64,000 bases of DNA from Psychrobacter lutiphocae DSM 21542 (GCF_000382145.1 NZ_KB907636.1:1-64000), one strand, 5' to 3'; shown: positions 36,866 to 46,313, counted from the stretch's first letter. The notes: a model not told the origin generated them from the sequence alone. Made by a program: numbers and translations.

Positions 36866-37648
36866 CTATGCGCCTCCAGCACCACGCATTGAAGCTTCAC
36901 TATTTTTAACCAGCATATGTCTTGCCGTCTCTTTTAGCTTCTGCCACTCTTGCTCATCTACTTCAATACCCTTATCCCAAGACTGTTGATGACTTGCTAA
37001 AATATCATCGGCACTGACAAGCTGTGCATATTGATTGTCGTAATCGTTGATTTCAAAATTGTGATAAGCCAGCTCTATCGTCATATTTTGAATACTGTCA
37101 GCGTTTTTGCTGGCCTGATTATTATAAAAGTACAGGTCTGGATAAATACTACCTAGATTTAAAATAAACAAGGTGTGTTTAGGGTCACTGCCATTGTCCC
37201 AACGTGCCATACAAGCAATGCCTTTGGGTGCTAATTTTACTAGCTCACCATAAGCCAACCAACGGTTACGACATTTTTTTAACTCTAATACCAAATGTTC
37301 GCTGTCCGTCAATTGCTCTAACGCATAGTCAATAATCGCAGGTAAGTGATATACCAGACTATTGCCATGAAAGTCGAATTCTAGCTTTTTGGTCTCAGCA
37401 ACCACTGGATGCGCAACCTCATCAACCACCACATCATCGATAATCTTATCGCCCACAATTTCTATCGCCACTTCCTGCTCAGAGAACAAAAAATCACTGG
37501 CTTTATTAAATTGGCGAATACCGTCTAAGCCTGCCATTTGTAATTCAGCAACCATATTGGCAATCAAATCTGCTTCACCACATTCTCGGTGCATCCCTAA
37601 AAAGGCTTTTTGTACCAATGTAATAATTTCATTGTGCGATACGATCAT
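36866..37648 (-). CDS. DUF3726-domain protein
   Basis: A 260-aa protein. I choose the ATG at 37648 (MIVSHNEIITLVQKAFLGM) because it overlaps the preceding stop as ATGA and has GGAGT upstream; a longer frame to 37720 would run inside the previous gene. The N-terminal SHNEI...KAF...GEADLIANMVAELQMAGLDGI is the DUF3726 signature. The function of the domain is unknown. It is the last gene of the LysR-linked operon and is translationally coupled to the 575-aa protein, so the two probably act together. Confidence 0.8.
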   Translation of the reverse strand: MIVSHNEIITLVQKAFLGMHRECGEADLIANMVAELQMAGLDGIRQFNKASDFLFSEQEVAIEIVGDKIIDDVVVDEVAHPVVAETKKLEFDFHGNSLVYHLPAIIDYALEQLTDSEHLVLELKKCRNRWLAYGELVKLAPKGIACMARWDNGSDPKHTLFILNLGSIYPDLYFYNNQASKNADSIQNMTIELAYHNFEINDYDNQYAQLVSADDILASHQQSWDKGIEVDEQEWQKLKETARHMLVKNSEASMRGAGGA

Positions 37649-39372
37649 AACGATACTCCTTCTTGTGCTGCCTCTTCTGGTTGTAACTCCCCAATCTTCG
37701 GTAACAAAGGAAATAACCATTCTTCGCCGTGAGCTTCTTTAAATAAAGGAGCACCCTGAAACAAGGTAATACGTACCCAGCGATCTGAACGTGGGTCAAA
37801 TTTGGTTGCGCCGAACATTGCTAATTTACAGCGCAGCAAGTGCATCGGTAATGCCTCTTTATGTAGCACATTCATTTGAATGTCGCCCATCAGTTTGTGA
37901 CCCATACTCCAGGTACGACGAATGATGCCACGATACTTAGGCTGCTTTAAGATAAACTCGGACAGCTTCATCTCAGGGTCTACATCTTGAATGGCCAGAT
38001 ACAAGTTACGTGCTTGACGACCGATATCCAGTGGCAATTCCTTTTCTACACCCTCTTCTTCACCACGTATGCCCAATCTCGGCTCTTCTTTGTCTTCAGA
38101 GCGATACCAGAACCAATAAGAATTATCAGGTTCGTTATAGTCGGTGTGAATGGCCCACTGATAGCGTGATTCTAATACCTGCTGTAAATCTTTGACTTTT
38201 TTGCCAAGTGGCAATTCCATATTCTCATCTGCATTCATGTCAGATTCGAAGGTGTCAACGATTTCTGGATATAGCTCCATCAAGCAAGCAATCAGCACTT
38301 CATGTGCTTCAAGACTTAGATGTTCATAATGGGTCAACACCTCACGCCAAGTGCTGTGCTTTAATATCTCCTCATCAGAGATGCTTTGTAAATCACTCAC
38401 AGCAGTAGCATTTAATTGAATCTGATTGTCATCGATGGTAACAATTTCACTAAAATGCTGAATGGCACGCTGTAAATATTTATGCAGTAGTGCTGCTTTA
38501 TTAGGTTCTACAGCCTCATCCAGTACAACTGCTAACGCCTGCTCTCTGGTACTTAGCCACTTATCCACGATGCAAGGATGATTGATTAAATACGGTGCCA
38601 TACCAAGTCCTGTGGCATTACCAACACCTAGGTATCTTTGTAGCTTAGGATGCAGACTTACCGCCTTATCGCCGCCTTTGTTTTTTGCCAAAAAGTCTAC
38701 CCAGTCTAAGCTAAACTGTTTTAGCAAATACACCGCACACATTTGTGCACTAAATGACTGACCAAAATCAGCACTGTTTTCTAACGGTTTAAAGTCATGA
38801 ATACCAAATTTACCGTTCCCATAAACGGCTGTGGTTCTTAAGATATAACCAACTTGCGCCAATACTTCTGGATCTGGCTGGTTGCCAGATGCCAAGCGAT
38901 CTACGATATGATCAAATACACGCACACTTTTATTAGCACGTGCCAGTACGATAACTTTATTTGAGTTTCTTCCGGCTTCTTGTAGCGGCACATTTTCACT
39001 TAACTGTTTTAAAAGCTCATCAGGCACATCACCATGCACCATGCAGAAAGTAACATCCCACCTATTGGCAATAACGCGGTCAATGCGCTCTTCATCTGAG
39101 ATTTCATCACAGAATATAACCAAATGATAAATCCCATTGTGGGTATCCAATCGATAGGTCACATGTCCATAACCTTCAGGAGATAACCCCCAATCTGCCA
39201 AGCTAAGCTGCCATTTTTCTTTAGCAATTTTCCTAAGCAAGGTTCTGACAAAGCTTAGCCGAGTCTGATGCATAGAGCCCAATCGGTTGGGGTCCATCAC
39301 CACGCTTGGCGCTCTTAATGTAGGTACTTGTGTATCATTTCCCTGATTATTTTCAACTTTGTTTATGTGCAT
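37645..39372 (-). CDS. unrecognised 575-aa operon protein
   Basis: A soluble 575-aa protein without signal peptide or membrane segment. The N-terminal 60 residues are basic (RLSFVRTLLRKIAKEKWQL); a stretch near 75-110 reads GHVTYRLDTHNGIYHLVIFCDEISDEERIDRV; the C-terminal part has WSMGHKLMGDIQMNVLHKEALPMHLLRCKLAMFGATKFDPRSDRW. I recognise no catalytic motif or family. Overlap with the DUF3726 gene (ATGA) and position behind dipeptidase and aldehyde dehydrogenase genes suggest a role in the same pathway, perhaps as a large subunit or novel enzyme. Confidence 0.7.
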   Translation of the reverse strand: MHINKVENNQGNDTQVPTLRAPSVVMDPNRLGSMHQTRLSFVRTLLRKIAKEKWQLSLADWGLSPEGYGHVTYRLDTHNGIYHLVIFCDEISDEERIDRVIANRWDVTFCMVHGDVPDELLKQLSENVPLQEAGRNSNKVIVLARANKSVRVFDHIVDRLASGNQPDPEVLAQVGYILRTTAVYGNGKFGIHDFKPLENSADFGQSFSAQMCAVYLLKQFSLDWVDFLAKNKGGDKAVSLHPKLQRYLGVGNATGLGMAPYLINHPCIVDKWLSTREQALAVVLDEAVEPNKAALLHKYLQRAIQHFSEIVTIDDNQIQLNATAVSDLQSISDEEILKHSTWREVLTHYEHLSLEAHEVLIACLMELYPEIVDTFESDMNADENMELPLGKKVKDLQQVLESRYQWAIHTDYNEPDNSYWFWYRSEDKEEPRLGIRGEEEGVEKELPLDIGRQARNLYLAIQDVDPEMKLSEFILKQPKYRGIIRRTWSMGHKLMGDIQMNVLHKEALPMHLLRCKLAMFGATKFDPRSDRWVRITLFQGAPLFKEAHGEEWLFPLLPKIGELQPEEAAQEGVSL

Positions 39373-39528
39373 CTAGATTTCCTTATCGTTCGTACTGTTA
39401 TAAAGTTTTATTTTTTGTTTGCGGTCTATCTCCTGTATCTATCAATAACTGTCGTAAGTTTTTCTTTTTACCGATGACTGTCTATTATTTGTAGTTGAAT
39501 CGATCTGATAAGAAGTTAACTGCTGAGC

Positions 39529-40527
39529 CTATTGAAGACTGAGCATAGGTGTTAACGACTTTTCTAAAAAGTCATACCAGTTGCCACCGATAATCTGACC
39601 TGCTTCTTTATCACTAAAGCCTGTTTTTAGAAGGCCTTGATAGATGTTTTGCATGCCATCTTCGCCAGAAAACCAAGGTAGTGGGTCTGGCCAACCTGAG
39701 TTATTGGCAGAACCTTCTCCATAATCCATTTGCTTTGACCAGCGGCCATTACGCATCCATTCAAGGACAGATTGTGGTTGGTTTAAGCACAAGTCACTGC
39801 CGATGCCCAGATGTTCTACGCCGACCATATCAGCAGTTTTGGCAATCATCTGACAAAAATCTTCCAAAGTACAGTCACTACCGTTTGGTAAATGGAAGGG
39901 ATAGAGACTAAAGCCAAGCAATCCGCCTTTGGCTGCTAAGGCTTTAATCACCGTATCCGATTTATTACGGAGCGCATCATGTGCAAAGGTTGGATTGGCA
40001 TGACTGATACAGATTGGACGCTCAGAGATATCAATTGCTTCAAGTGTTGAAATCTCAGCACTGTGCGACATATCGATAATCATGCCCACTCGGTTCATTT
40101 CACGTATGGCTTGCTGACCAAAGCGTGTAATACCTGTGTCTTTTTGCTCATAACATCCGGTAGCCAATAGGCTTTGATTGTTATAAGTCAGCTGCATGAT
40201 TAATAAGCCTTGCTGACGCATCACACTAATCAGACCAATTTCATCATCAATTGGTGAGCAGTTTTGCGCACCAAATAAAATGCCGACCTTACCCAACTCT
40301 TTTGCTTTTTTAATATCTTCAACTTGATAGACTGGCATAATCAAATCTGAATTACGCTCAAATCGATAATCCCATTCTGCAAATCTTGTTAACGTAGCAC
40401 GCGCATCTTCGTGATAAACCAAAGTAGCGTGAACAGCATCAATACCACTGGCTTTGAGCATCAAAAAATAATCTCTATCCCAGTGACTGTATTGCAGACC
40501 ATCGATGACAATATGTTGTTGAAACAT
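39529..40527 (-). CDS. M19 (renal/membrane) dipeptidase-like protein, variant active site
   Basis: A 332-aa metallo-hydrolase-fold protein. I place the start at 40527 (MFQQHIVIDGLQYSHW) with AAGGAAG six bases upstream; the longer frame to 40581 lacks an RBS. Family marks are MIIDMSHSAEISTL, ICISHANPTFAHDALRNKSD and HLGIGSDL. The usual DGHxD metal motif near the N-terminus is replaced by DGLQYSHW, as also in a Pseudomonas subgroup near betaine-catabolism genes (from memory). Dipeptidase activity is therefore doubtful; a different C-N hydrolase role in this operon is plausible. Confidence 0.8.
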   Translation of the reverse strand: MFQQHIVIDGLQYSHWDRDYFLMLKASGIDAVHATLVYHEDARATLTRFAEWDYRFERNSDLIMPVYQVEDIKKAKELGKVGILFGAQNCSPIDDEIGLISVMRQQGLLIMQLTYNNQSLLATGCYEQKDTGITRFGQQAIREMNRVGMIIDMSHSAEISTLEAIDISERPICISHANPTFAHDALRNKSDTVIKALAAKGGLLGFSLYPFHLPNGSDCTLEDFCQMIAKTADMVGVEHLGIGSDLCLNQPQSVLEWMRNGRWSKQMDYGEGSANNSGWPDPLPWFSGEDGMQNIYQGLLKTGFSDKEAGQIIGGNWYDFLEKSLTPMLSLQ

Positions 40528-40651
40528 GGTACTTCCTTGTGACCCGAAGTAAGCGCTTGATCGCTTAACGCTAACGAACACGCCAAGCCATCACAGCAGC
40601 TTACAATATATAAAACGACTTATCGTTAACTAAAAATTAATAAGTACCGAA

Positions 40652-42121
40652 CTAATAAGCACGCTGATAAGCAGTTTTAACAATGGTGTAAAACTCTTTG
40701 GCATATTGACCTTGCTCGCGTGGACCAAAGCTAGATTGCTTACGACCACCAAATGGCACATGGTAATCCGTACCTGCTGTGGCTAGATTCACCATCACAC
40801 AACCGGCTTGTACTTGCTCTTTAAACAAGGCGCTATTGCGTAAGCTTTGAGTGATAATGCCACCGGTTAGACCAAAACGAGTGTCGTTGGTTAAGGCAAT
40901 GGCCTCTTCAATGTCATCACTGATGCGAATCACAGACGCCAGCGGTGCAAACACTTCTTCTTGGTTGATATCCCAGTTGTTTTCGGTGCCCAGTAATAAG
41001 GTTGGCGCCATGTAATAACCATCATGCGGCATATCTAAGCGCTGACCACCTGTAGCAATTTCGCCGCCTTGTTGCTTGGCTTTGTTAATCCAATCTAGGT
41101 TTGAGGCCAGCTGCTTATCATCGACCACAGGGCCCATGAATACGCCTTCTTCTAAGGCATGACCCACCTTTAATTGCTCAATACGCGCGGTTAATAGATC
41201 TACATATTCATCATAAATGCTGTCCATTACCAATAGACGTGATGAGGCCGTACATTTTTGACCTGCGCCTGAAAATGAACCGGCAATACTGGCATCAATG
41301 GCAATTTGTAAATCAGCATCATTGGCAATAACCAACGCATTTTTACTGCCCATCTCAAGCTGGCAACGCACAAAGTTTGGCGCTGTGGCTGCTGCCACTT
41401 TGCGGCCTGTTGGCACAGAACCGGTAAAGCTAACCGCATCAATGTCTGCAGAGTTAATGAGTGCATCACCCACTTGGCTACCACTACCTAACACTAGGTT
41501 AAATGTGCCTGCTGGCAAACCATGGCGATGGATAATTTCAGTTAACGCAACCGCACTGGCTGGCGTTAAGTTAGCAGGCTTCCAAATGACACTGTTACCA
41601 AAGGCTAATGCGGGTGCGATTTTCCAAACAGCTGTCGCGGTTGGGAAGTTCCAAGGTGAAATAATGGCAACCACACCAACCGCTTCACGAGTGACTTCAA
41701 TTTTTACCCCTGGGCGCACTGAATCGGCTAAGTCGCCCATTTGACGCAATACTTCAGCGGCAAAATAATGGAAGAACTGACCTGAGCGATAAATCTCGCC
41801 ACGGCCTTCAGCAAATGGCTTGCCTTCTTCACGTGATAATAAGCGGCCTAGCTCATCACAGCGGGCAATCAGCTCATCACCGATAGACTGTAAGATGGCT
41901 TGTTTACGCTCCATAGGCGTACGTTCCCACTCAGGTTGCGCACGGCGGGCGGCGGCAATGGCTTCTTCTACCAAGGCGGCATCTGCTTGCGCATAGTCAC
42001 CGATGGTTTCGGTAATGTCTGATGGGTTAATGTTTGGTACTGTGTGAGTGCCGGTGCGCCATTCGCCATTAATATATAGCGCATTGGTTGTCGGTAAGTT
42101 GTCGATTGCTGAATTTGTCAT
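40652..42121 (-). CDS. aldehyde dehydrogenase, 2-oxoglutarate-semialdehyde type
   Basis: A 489-aa NAD(P)-dependent dehydrogenase. The start at 42121 (MTNSAIDNL) has AAGGA about ten bases upstream. The core is complete: ISPWNFPTATAVWKIAPAL, FTGSVPTGRKV, the catalytic Glu in QLEMGSKNA and Cys in GAGQKCTASSR. The C-terminal VMVNLATAGTDYHVPFGGRKQSSFGPREQGQYAKEFYT is characteristic of alpha-ketoglutaric-semialdehyde (2,5-dioxopentanoate) dehydrogenases, which end sugar-acid and hydroxyproline routes. The substrate is inferred by likeness only. It is second in the LysR-linked operon. Confidence 0.88.
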   Translation of the reverse strand: MTNSAIDNLPTTNALYINGEWRTGTHTVPNINPSDITETIGDYAQADAALVEEAIAAARRAQPEWERTPMERKQAILQSIGDELIARCDELGRLLSREEGKPFAEGRGEIYRSGQFFHYFAAEVLRQMGDLADSVRPGVKIEVTREAVGVVAIISPWNFPTATAVWKIAPALAFGNSVIWKPANLTPASAVALTEIIHRHGLPAGTFNLVLGSGSQVGDALINSADIDAVSFTGSVPTGRKVAAATAPNFVRCQLEMGSKNALVIANDADLQIAIDASIAGSFSGAGQKCTASSRLLVMDSIYDEYVDLLTARIEQLKVGHALEEGVFMGPVVDDKQLASNLDWINKAKQQGGEIATGGQRLDMPHDGYYMAPTLLLGTENNWDINQEEVFAPLASVIRISDDIEEAIALTNDTRFGLTGGIITQSLRNSALFKEQVQAGCVMVNLATAGTDYHVPFGGRKQSSFGPREQGQYAKEFYTIVKTAYQRAY

Positions 42122-42311
42122 AGTGCATGCATCCTTTGCTTTGCAGTTGAGTGTTAAGCTCATTGGTTATTTATGGATAAAGAAATTGTCTGTTACACCA
42201 TAAAGTGACCCATGGCTTTTTTTGTTATTAAGTTTTTTTTGAATCTGATAAAGTTTTTTTGAATCTGAGTTTTAAATGGGTATGTCATTGGTTATGTAAT
42301 GATCTAATCTA

Positions 42312-42710
42312 TTAGTCTTTGTCAGTGACGCTGGCATAAACCACAAACTCGACCAGCATCTCTTCACGTGCCAGCCCTGCGACCACAACTGCAGCTCTGT
42401 TTGGAAACGGTGGCTTAAAGTATTCAGCATAAACTTGATTCACAGTCGCTAAATATTCACGTTCGGTCACATAGATAAGTACTTGAATGACAGAATCCAT
42501 GTCTTCACCGGCACAAGCTAAGGTATGTTTTAGGTTTTCAAAGGTTTGACGAGTTTGAGCTTCAATGCCACCTTCTACTACCACACCACTATCATCAATC
42601 GGAATCTGTGCGGTATATAAAGTACCTTTACTAACCACTGCCCATTCTAAAGGTGCTTTAGAAGCATATAATTCTGTTTTAACAGGGGTTTTTGCTGCTT
42701 TCTGTGACAT
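42312..42710 (-). CDS. RidA-family protein (YjgF/YER057c/UK114)
   Basis: A 132-aa protein; start at 42710 (MSQKAAKTPVKTELY) with AAGGAT eight bases before it. RidA marks are YTAQIPIDDSGVVVEGGIEAQTRQTFENLKHTLACAGEDMDSVIQVLIYV and FPNRAAVVVAGLAREEMLVEFVVYAS. The usual RidA Arg that holds the imine carboxylate (in PxRxxV/T) appears to be the Arg in NRAAVVV. It probably hydrolyses an enamine/imine or acts as a specific deaminase. It is the first gene of the operon and faces the LysR gene. Confidence 0.88.
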   Translation of the reverse strand: MSQKAAKTPVKTELYASKAPLEWAVVSKGTLYTAQIPIDDSGVVVEGGIEAQTRQTFENLKHTLACAGEDMDSVIQVLIYVTEREYLATVNQVYAEYFKPPFPNRAAVVVAGLAREEMLVEFVVYASVTDKD

Positions 42711-43174
42711 GCTGGGATCCTTCCTCTTTATTATCAGCACCTTTTTAAGGGGCACCGTCTTTATTAAAATTGTCTGACCTAAGGCTATTTCACCTAAATC
42801 TGTTTAGAATCAAGGTTAACACTGGTCGTCCTATACCACTGAGCCATACCACTACCATTGAATGAAACTTAGGTTCTTGGTTAATTGTTATATTACGTAA
42901 ACAAAAATGATAAATCTAACAAATTATATTTATAAAACGATAGATTTTATCTATCAAAAATATTATGATAAGCCATAAGCACCGAGTTTAAAGCGTTAAC
43001 CAACCTCCAACGCTCTAGGTTATTGTTTATTGATATTATTTAAACTTACCGTTAAAGTTATTGCACAAATTAAAAGTTATCATACATATTAAAAATACGC
43101 CCTAGTATTAAAGATCACCTACTATTAATAATTGACAATGGATCGAACCGTTGCAACTGCCCATTAAGACCAAT
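42711..43174. promoter_or_regulatory. divergent control region between operon and LysR gene
   Basis: About 460 AT-rich bases between ridA and the LysR gene, the normal place for a LysR operator. AT-rich dyad candidates lie around 42900-42965, but no single T-N11-A palindrome stands out. The 43056-43105 stretch is repeat sequence (GTTATTGCACAAATT ... ACGCCCTAG). Confidence 0.5.
43056..43105. repeat. MITE-end fragment upstream of the LysR gene
   Basis: GTTATTGCACAAATT followed by a diverged stretch and ACGCCCTAG matches the right end of the 15460-15645 element. It lies 70 bases from the LysR start codon and may alter its promoter. Confidence 0.5.
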
Positions 43175-44080
43175 ATGAACATCAAATTACAACAATTACG
43201 CCATTTTTTATTTGTGGTAGAAGAAGGTGGCTTTCGCTCAGCGGCTGCCAAAGCAAATCGCTCTCAAGCTACTTTGTCATCCTCTATCAAAGCCTTAGAA
43301 AGGCAGCTGGGCAAATCTTTATTTGAAAGCGGAAATAATGCAGTGCTCACCACCTTTGGTAAACAGTGTTTGCCAAAAATCCAACAATTTATGGATATCT
43401 ATCAAAGACTTGAATCCGAGCTACACACAGCAGCATTAGGAAAAAGTGGTAAAATTAGAATTGCCAGTGTGCCGTCTTTAGCCACTAAACTACTACCAAA
43501 CGTACTGGCAGAATATTCCAAACGTTACCCTCAGGTCGAAATTAGTCTTTTGGATGATAATTCTGAAGGTGTTTGTAGCCGATTGCTAGCAGGTGACGTG
43601 GATGTCGCCTTAGGTAACCTAAGTGCGAGTATGAAAGATGAGGTGCAGTTTTATCCCTTATTAACAGATCCTATTGGTGTGGTGTGTAGTGTCCACCATC
43701 CTTTGGCTCGTCATAACTCTGGTATATTATGGCAACAGCTCAGCTGCGAGCCTTTTATTTATAACGGTACTTGTCATCTACTCGATACAACGCCTGCATA
43801 TGTCTTAAATTTAAATCCCAAATATGAAGTCGGTAATATCACCTCATTATTTTCTTTAGTGAGAAATGAGTTGGGAGTGACTACTTTACCCAAGCTAGCG
43901 TTTCCAGAGTATGACGACAAGCTCGTCTGGTTACCATTAATCGACCCACCGTTGCAGCGCCAAATTGGTATTTTTAGTGTTAAAGGCAGAAGCCTATCTC
44001 CGCAAGCTGAGATATTTACTGACTTATGTATCAACTATGTCGAAAACCTTAAAAAAACTCAAACAGGTTGGAAAGATTAA
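43175..44080 (+). CDS. LysR-type transcriptional regulator
   Basis: A 301-aa regulator. I use the ATG at 43175 (MNIKLQQLRHFLFVVEEGG), which fits the family start exactly; an in-frame TTG at 43151 would add eight unusual residues. Residues 1-60 form the winged helix-turn-helix (FRSAAAKANRSQATLSSSIKALERQLG); residues 90 onward are the periplasmic-binding-like effector domain (GKIRIASVPSLATKLLPNVLAEYSKRYP). It is divergent from the ridA operon and is its likely regulator, sensing a pathway compound. Confidence 0.9.
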   Translation: MNIKLQQLRHFLFVVEEGGFRSAAAKANRSQATLSSSIKALERQLGKSLFESGNNAVLTTFGKQCLPKIQQFMDIYQRLESELHTAALGKSGKIRIASVPSLATKLLPNVLAEYSKRYPQVEISLLDDNSEGVCSRLLAGDVDVALGNLSASMKDEVQFYPLLTDPIGVVCSVHHPLARHNSGILWQQLSCEPFIYNGTCHLLDTTPAYVLNLNPKYEVGNITSLFSLVRNELGVTTLPKLAFPEYDDKLVWLPLIDPPLQRQIGIFSVKGRSLSPQAEIFTDLCINYVENLKKTQTGWKD

Positions 44081-44241
44081 TGAACTCATTGAAGTCTATT
44101 TTTTTTTACCGACTTAACTAAATAGCTCTACTAATGTCTTATCTTGCTACTAACATAATATCTTGTAATGATAATAAAACTGTCAAATGGCTCGTTGAAG
44201 CTTTTGACCTCATCCACTTTACCAAATAAAAACTGATACTT

Positions 44242-45162
44242 ATGACTGCTCACTCTACAGCGACAACTCTCCCTTCTCAGCCACCAGCATCTACGCAAGG
44301 CACGGATGAGAAAGTAACAACAAAGTCACCCTTAGATTGGCAAAGCAACCTACAGCACCGACTGCAACAAGTTCGGATAGTCATGCTTAATACTACCCTG
44401 CCTGCCAATATTGGCTCAGCAGCACGTGCTATGCTCACCATGGGCTTAACAGACCTAGTGGTCGTTGCGCCCAAGTATCCAATCGATGATGACAGTATGT
44501 CACATGCTGCCGGCGCTCAAAGCGTATTACAAAACTGCCAAATAGTGGACAGCCTTGACGAGGCTATCTCAGACTGTCAGTTGGTGTTTGCCGCTAGTAG
44601 CCGTCAGCGCCATATACCTAGACCTGTGGTGACGCCAGATCAAGCTGCGCAACTTATGTTAAGCCGACCTAACAGCCAAACTCAGACTGCCATCTTATTT
44701 GGTCGTGAAGATCGGGGTCTCACCAATGAAGAGTTAGCACTGGCCGATTACCATATCCAAATCGATGCCAATCCAGACTACCCAGTGTTAAATGTTGCAT
44801 CAGCAGTACAAGTGATAACCAGCTTTATTTATAGTCGCTTTTTACAGCATTATCAGAGCCCTAACTCAGTAGCCACGCCAACAACATCACCAACTTTGGT
44901 CGAAGCTCAAGATATGGCGCTGATGCAGTTAAGCTTACGCCAAGTTTGGGACTGCCCTGCCATTAATCACCAACAAAAACTAAGCCTGCAAACCCGTATT
45001 ATTGAGCTCATGTATCAATTGCAGTTGCTAGAGGACACTCAAAACGATAAGCTAAGAGATCTGCCGAGTCGATTATCTCGTCTGTTATCGCGATTGCAAT
45101 TAGATCAAAAAGAGTATGAGTTATTAAGCGCTGTTATTGCCAAACTGACATTGAGACTCTAA
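44242..45162 (+). CDS. trmJ: tRNA (cytidine/uridine-2'-O-)-methyltransferase TrmJ
   Basis: A 306-aa SPOUT methyltransferase that 2'-O-methylates position 32 in the tRNA anticodon loop. The knot motifs are VMLNTTLPANIGSAARAMLTMGL, FGREDRGLTNEELALADYHIQI and DYPVLNVASAVQVI. The C-terminal helical part (LIELMYQLQLLE) is TrmJ-like. The N-terminal 30 residues are a Thr/Ser/Pro-rich extension. It is upstream of cysE, as trmJ often is in gammaproteobacteria. Confidence 0.92.
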   Translation: MTAHSTATTLPSQPPASTQGTDEKVTTKSPLDWQSNLQHRLQQVRIVMLNTTLPANIGSAARAMLTMGLTDLVVVAPKYPIDDDSMSHAAGAQSVLQNCQIVDSLDEAISDCQLVFAASSRQRHIPRPVVTPDQAAQLMLSRPNSQTQTAILFGREDRGLTNEELALADYHIQIDANPDYPVLNVASAVQVITSFIYSRFLQHYQSPNSVATPTTSPTLVEAQDMALMQLSLRQVWDCPAINHQQKLSLQTRIIELMYQLQLLEDTQNDKLRDLPSRLSRLLSRLQLDQKEYELLSAVIAKLTLRL

Positions 45163-45282
45163 AATGAGAGCTTAGCAGCTGTATAGATAGCTAATTTTTT
45201 ATCAATATAAGCTCTTTTAAAAACTTCCTTTTGCACAACTATCGTTCCCATTTAATACTAACAATGACCATAAGATGATGCC

Positions 45283-46242
45283 ATGAGACTCATTAAAGCC
45301 CTTAAAAAAGCCAAAGACTCATTACAAGAAGACATTGCTGCGGTATTTAACCGTGATCCTGCTGCTCGCAATAGTGCCGAGGTATTACTCACCTACCCTG
45401 GTATCCACGCCCTGATATTGCACCGAGGGGCTCATTATTTATGGAACAAAAATCATAAATTTAGTGCCCGCGCCTTGTCTTATGGCTCACGCATGATTAC
45501 CGGCATCGAAATCCATCCAGCAGCGCAAATCGGCAGACGCTTCTTTATTGACCATGGCATGGGGGTTGTTATTGGCGAAACTGCCAAAATTGGCGATGAC
45601 GTCACTTTGTATCATGGCGTTACTTTAGGCGGCGTCTCCCTTGGACAAGGCAAGCGCCACCCCACTTTAGAAGATGGTGTCATTGTCGGTGCTGGTGCCA
45701 AGGTATTAGGTCCATTTACAGTCGGTAAAAATGCCAAAATTGGCTCAAATGCAGTGGTTGTTAAGCCTGTACCAGCAGAAGCAACCATGGTGGGAAGTGC
45801 TGCGCGTATGATAGGAAAAGTGGTAGAAGACGTTAATTCTAAGGGTTCTGAAGGCTCTGGTGAAAAATCTACTACTGATTCAACAACAAAGCAAGACTTT
45901 TCATGCCCAGATAAAGCAACCCAGCAGTTAGATAGCCAACACTCAGGCGATACACGTCCAACTAGTGGTCATTTAAACAGTCAAAGCTTAGACAGTCAAA
46001 ACTTAGACAATAAGAAGCGCAAATTAACCGAAAAAGTTGACTTCACAGCTTATGGACTCAATCCAGATTCAGAAGATCCTGTTGCAGAAGCTTTTAACAA
46101 AATACTGACTCATATTCAGCATTCTGAAAAACGCATCTATGAGTTGCAACAGGCATTAAGTAAGCTTGATCCCAGCTTTCAGCCAACAGATATAGACAGC
46201 AAAATATTATCTGCTGACGAGTTAGATATCATTAATCAATAA
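45283..46242 (+). CDS. cysE: serine O-acetyltransferase with long C-terminal extension
   Basis: A 319-aa enzyme that makes O-acetylserine, the first step of cysteine synthesis. The left-handed beta-helix hexapeptide repeats run from about 75 to 175 with catalytic D90/H91 ([12 protein letters not shown]). The N-terminal helical domain is short, as in the Bacillus and Nif/Eps type. Residues 182-319 form a low-complexity Ser/Gln/Asp-rich tail, followed by a helix ([25 protein letters not shown]), not usual in CysE and of unknown role. The cysteine feedback-binding region is at the helix end. A terminator follows at 46272. Confidence 0.9.
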   Translation: MRLIKALKKAKDSLQEDIAAVFNRDPAARNSAEVLLTYPGIHALILHRGAHYLWNKNHKFSARALSYGSRMITGIEIHPAAQIGRRFFIDHGMGVVIGETAKIGDDVTLYHGVTLGGVSLGQGKRHPTLEDGVIVGAGAKVLGPFTVGKNAKIGSNAVVVKPVPAEATMVGSAARMIGKVVEDVNSKGSEGSGEKSTTDSTTKQDFSCPDKATQQLDSQHSGDTRPTSGHLNSQSLDSQNLDNKKRKLTEKVDFTAYGLNPDSEDPVAEAFNKILTHIQHSEKRIYELQQALSKLDPSFQPTDIDSKILSADELDIINQ

Positions 46243-46271
46243 CTATTAGTCAGAATTATGTTGTAATCTTT

Positions 46272-46313
46272 CAGCTGTATCACTGTCTTTATTGATAGCG
46301 ATACAGCTTTTTA
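46272..46313 (+). terminator. intrinsic terminator after cysE
   Basis: AGCTGTATC (46273-46281) pairs with GATACAGCT (46300-46308), followed by a T-run. It lies 30 bases past the stop codon. Confidence 0.8.

Noticed and set aside
37389-37742. Plus-strand 117-aa frame
   Set aside because: It is antisense to the DUF3726 gene and lacks an RBS.
42810-42860. tRNA-like D-arm text on the minus strand (TGGCTCAGTGGTATAG)
   Set aside because: No acceptor stem, anticodon arm or T-arm can be completed around it.
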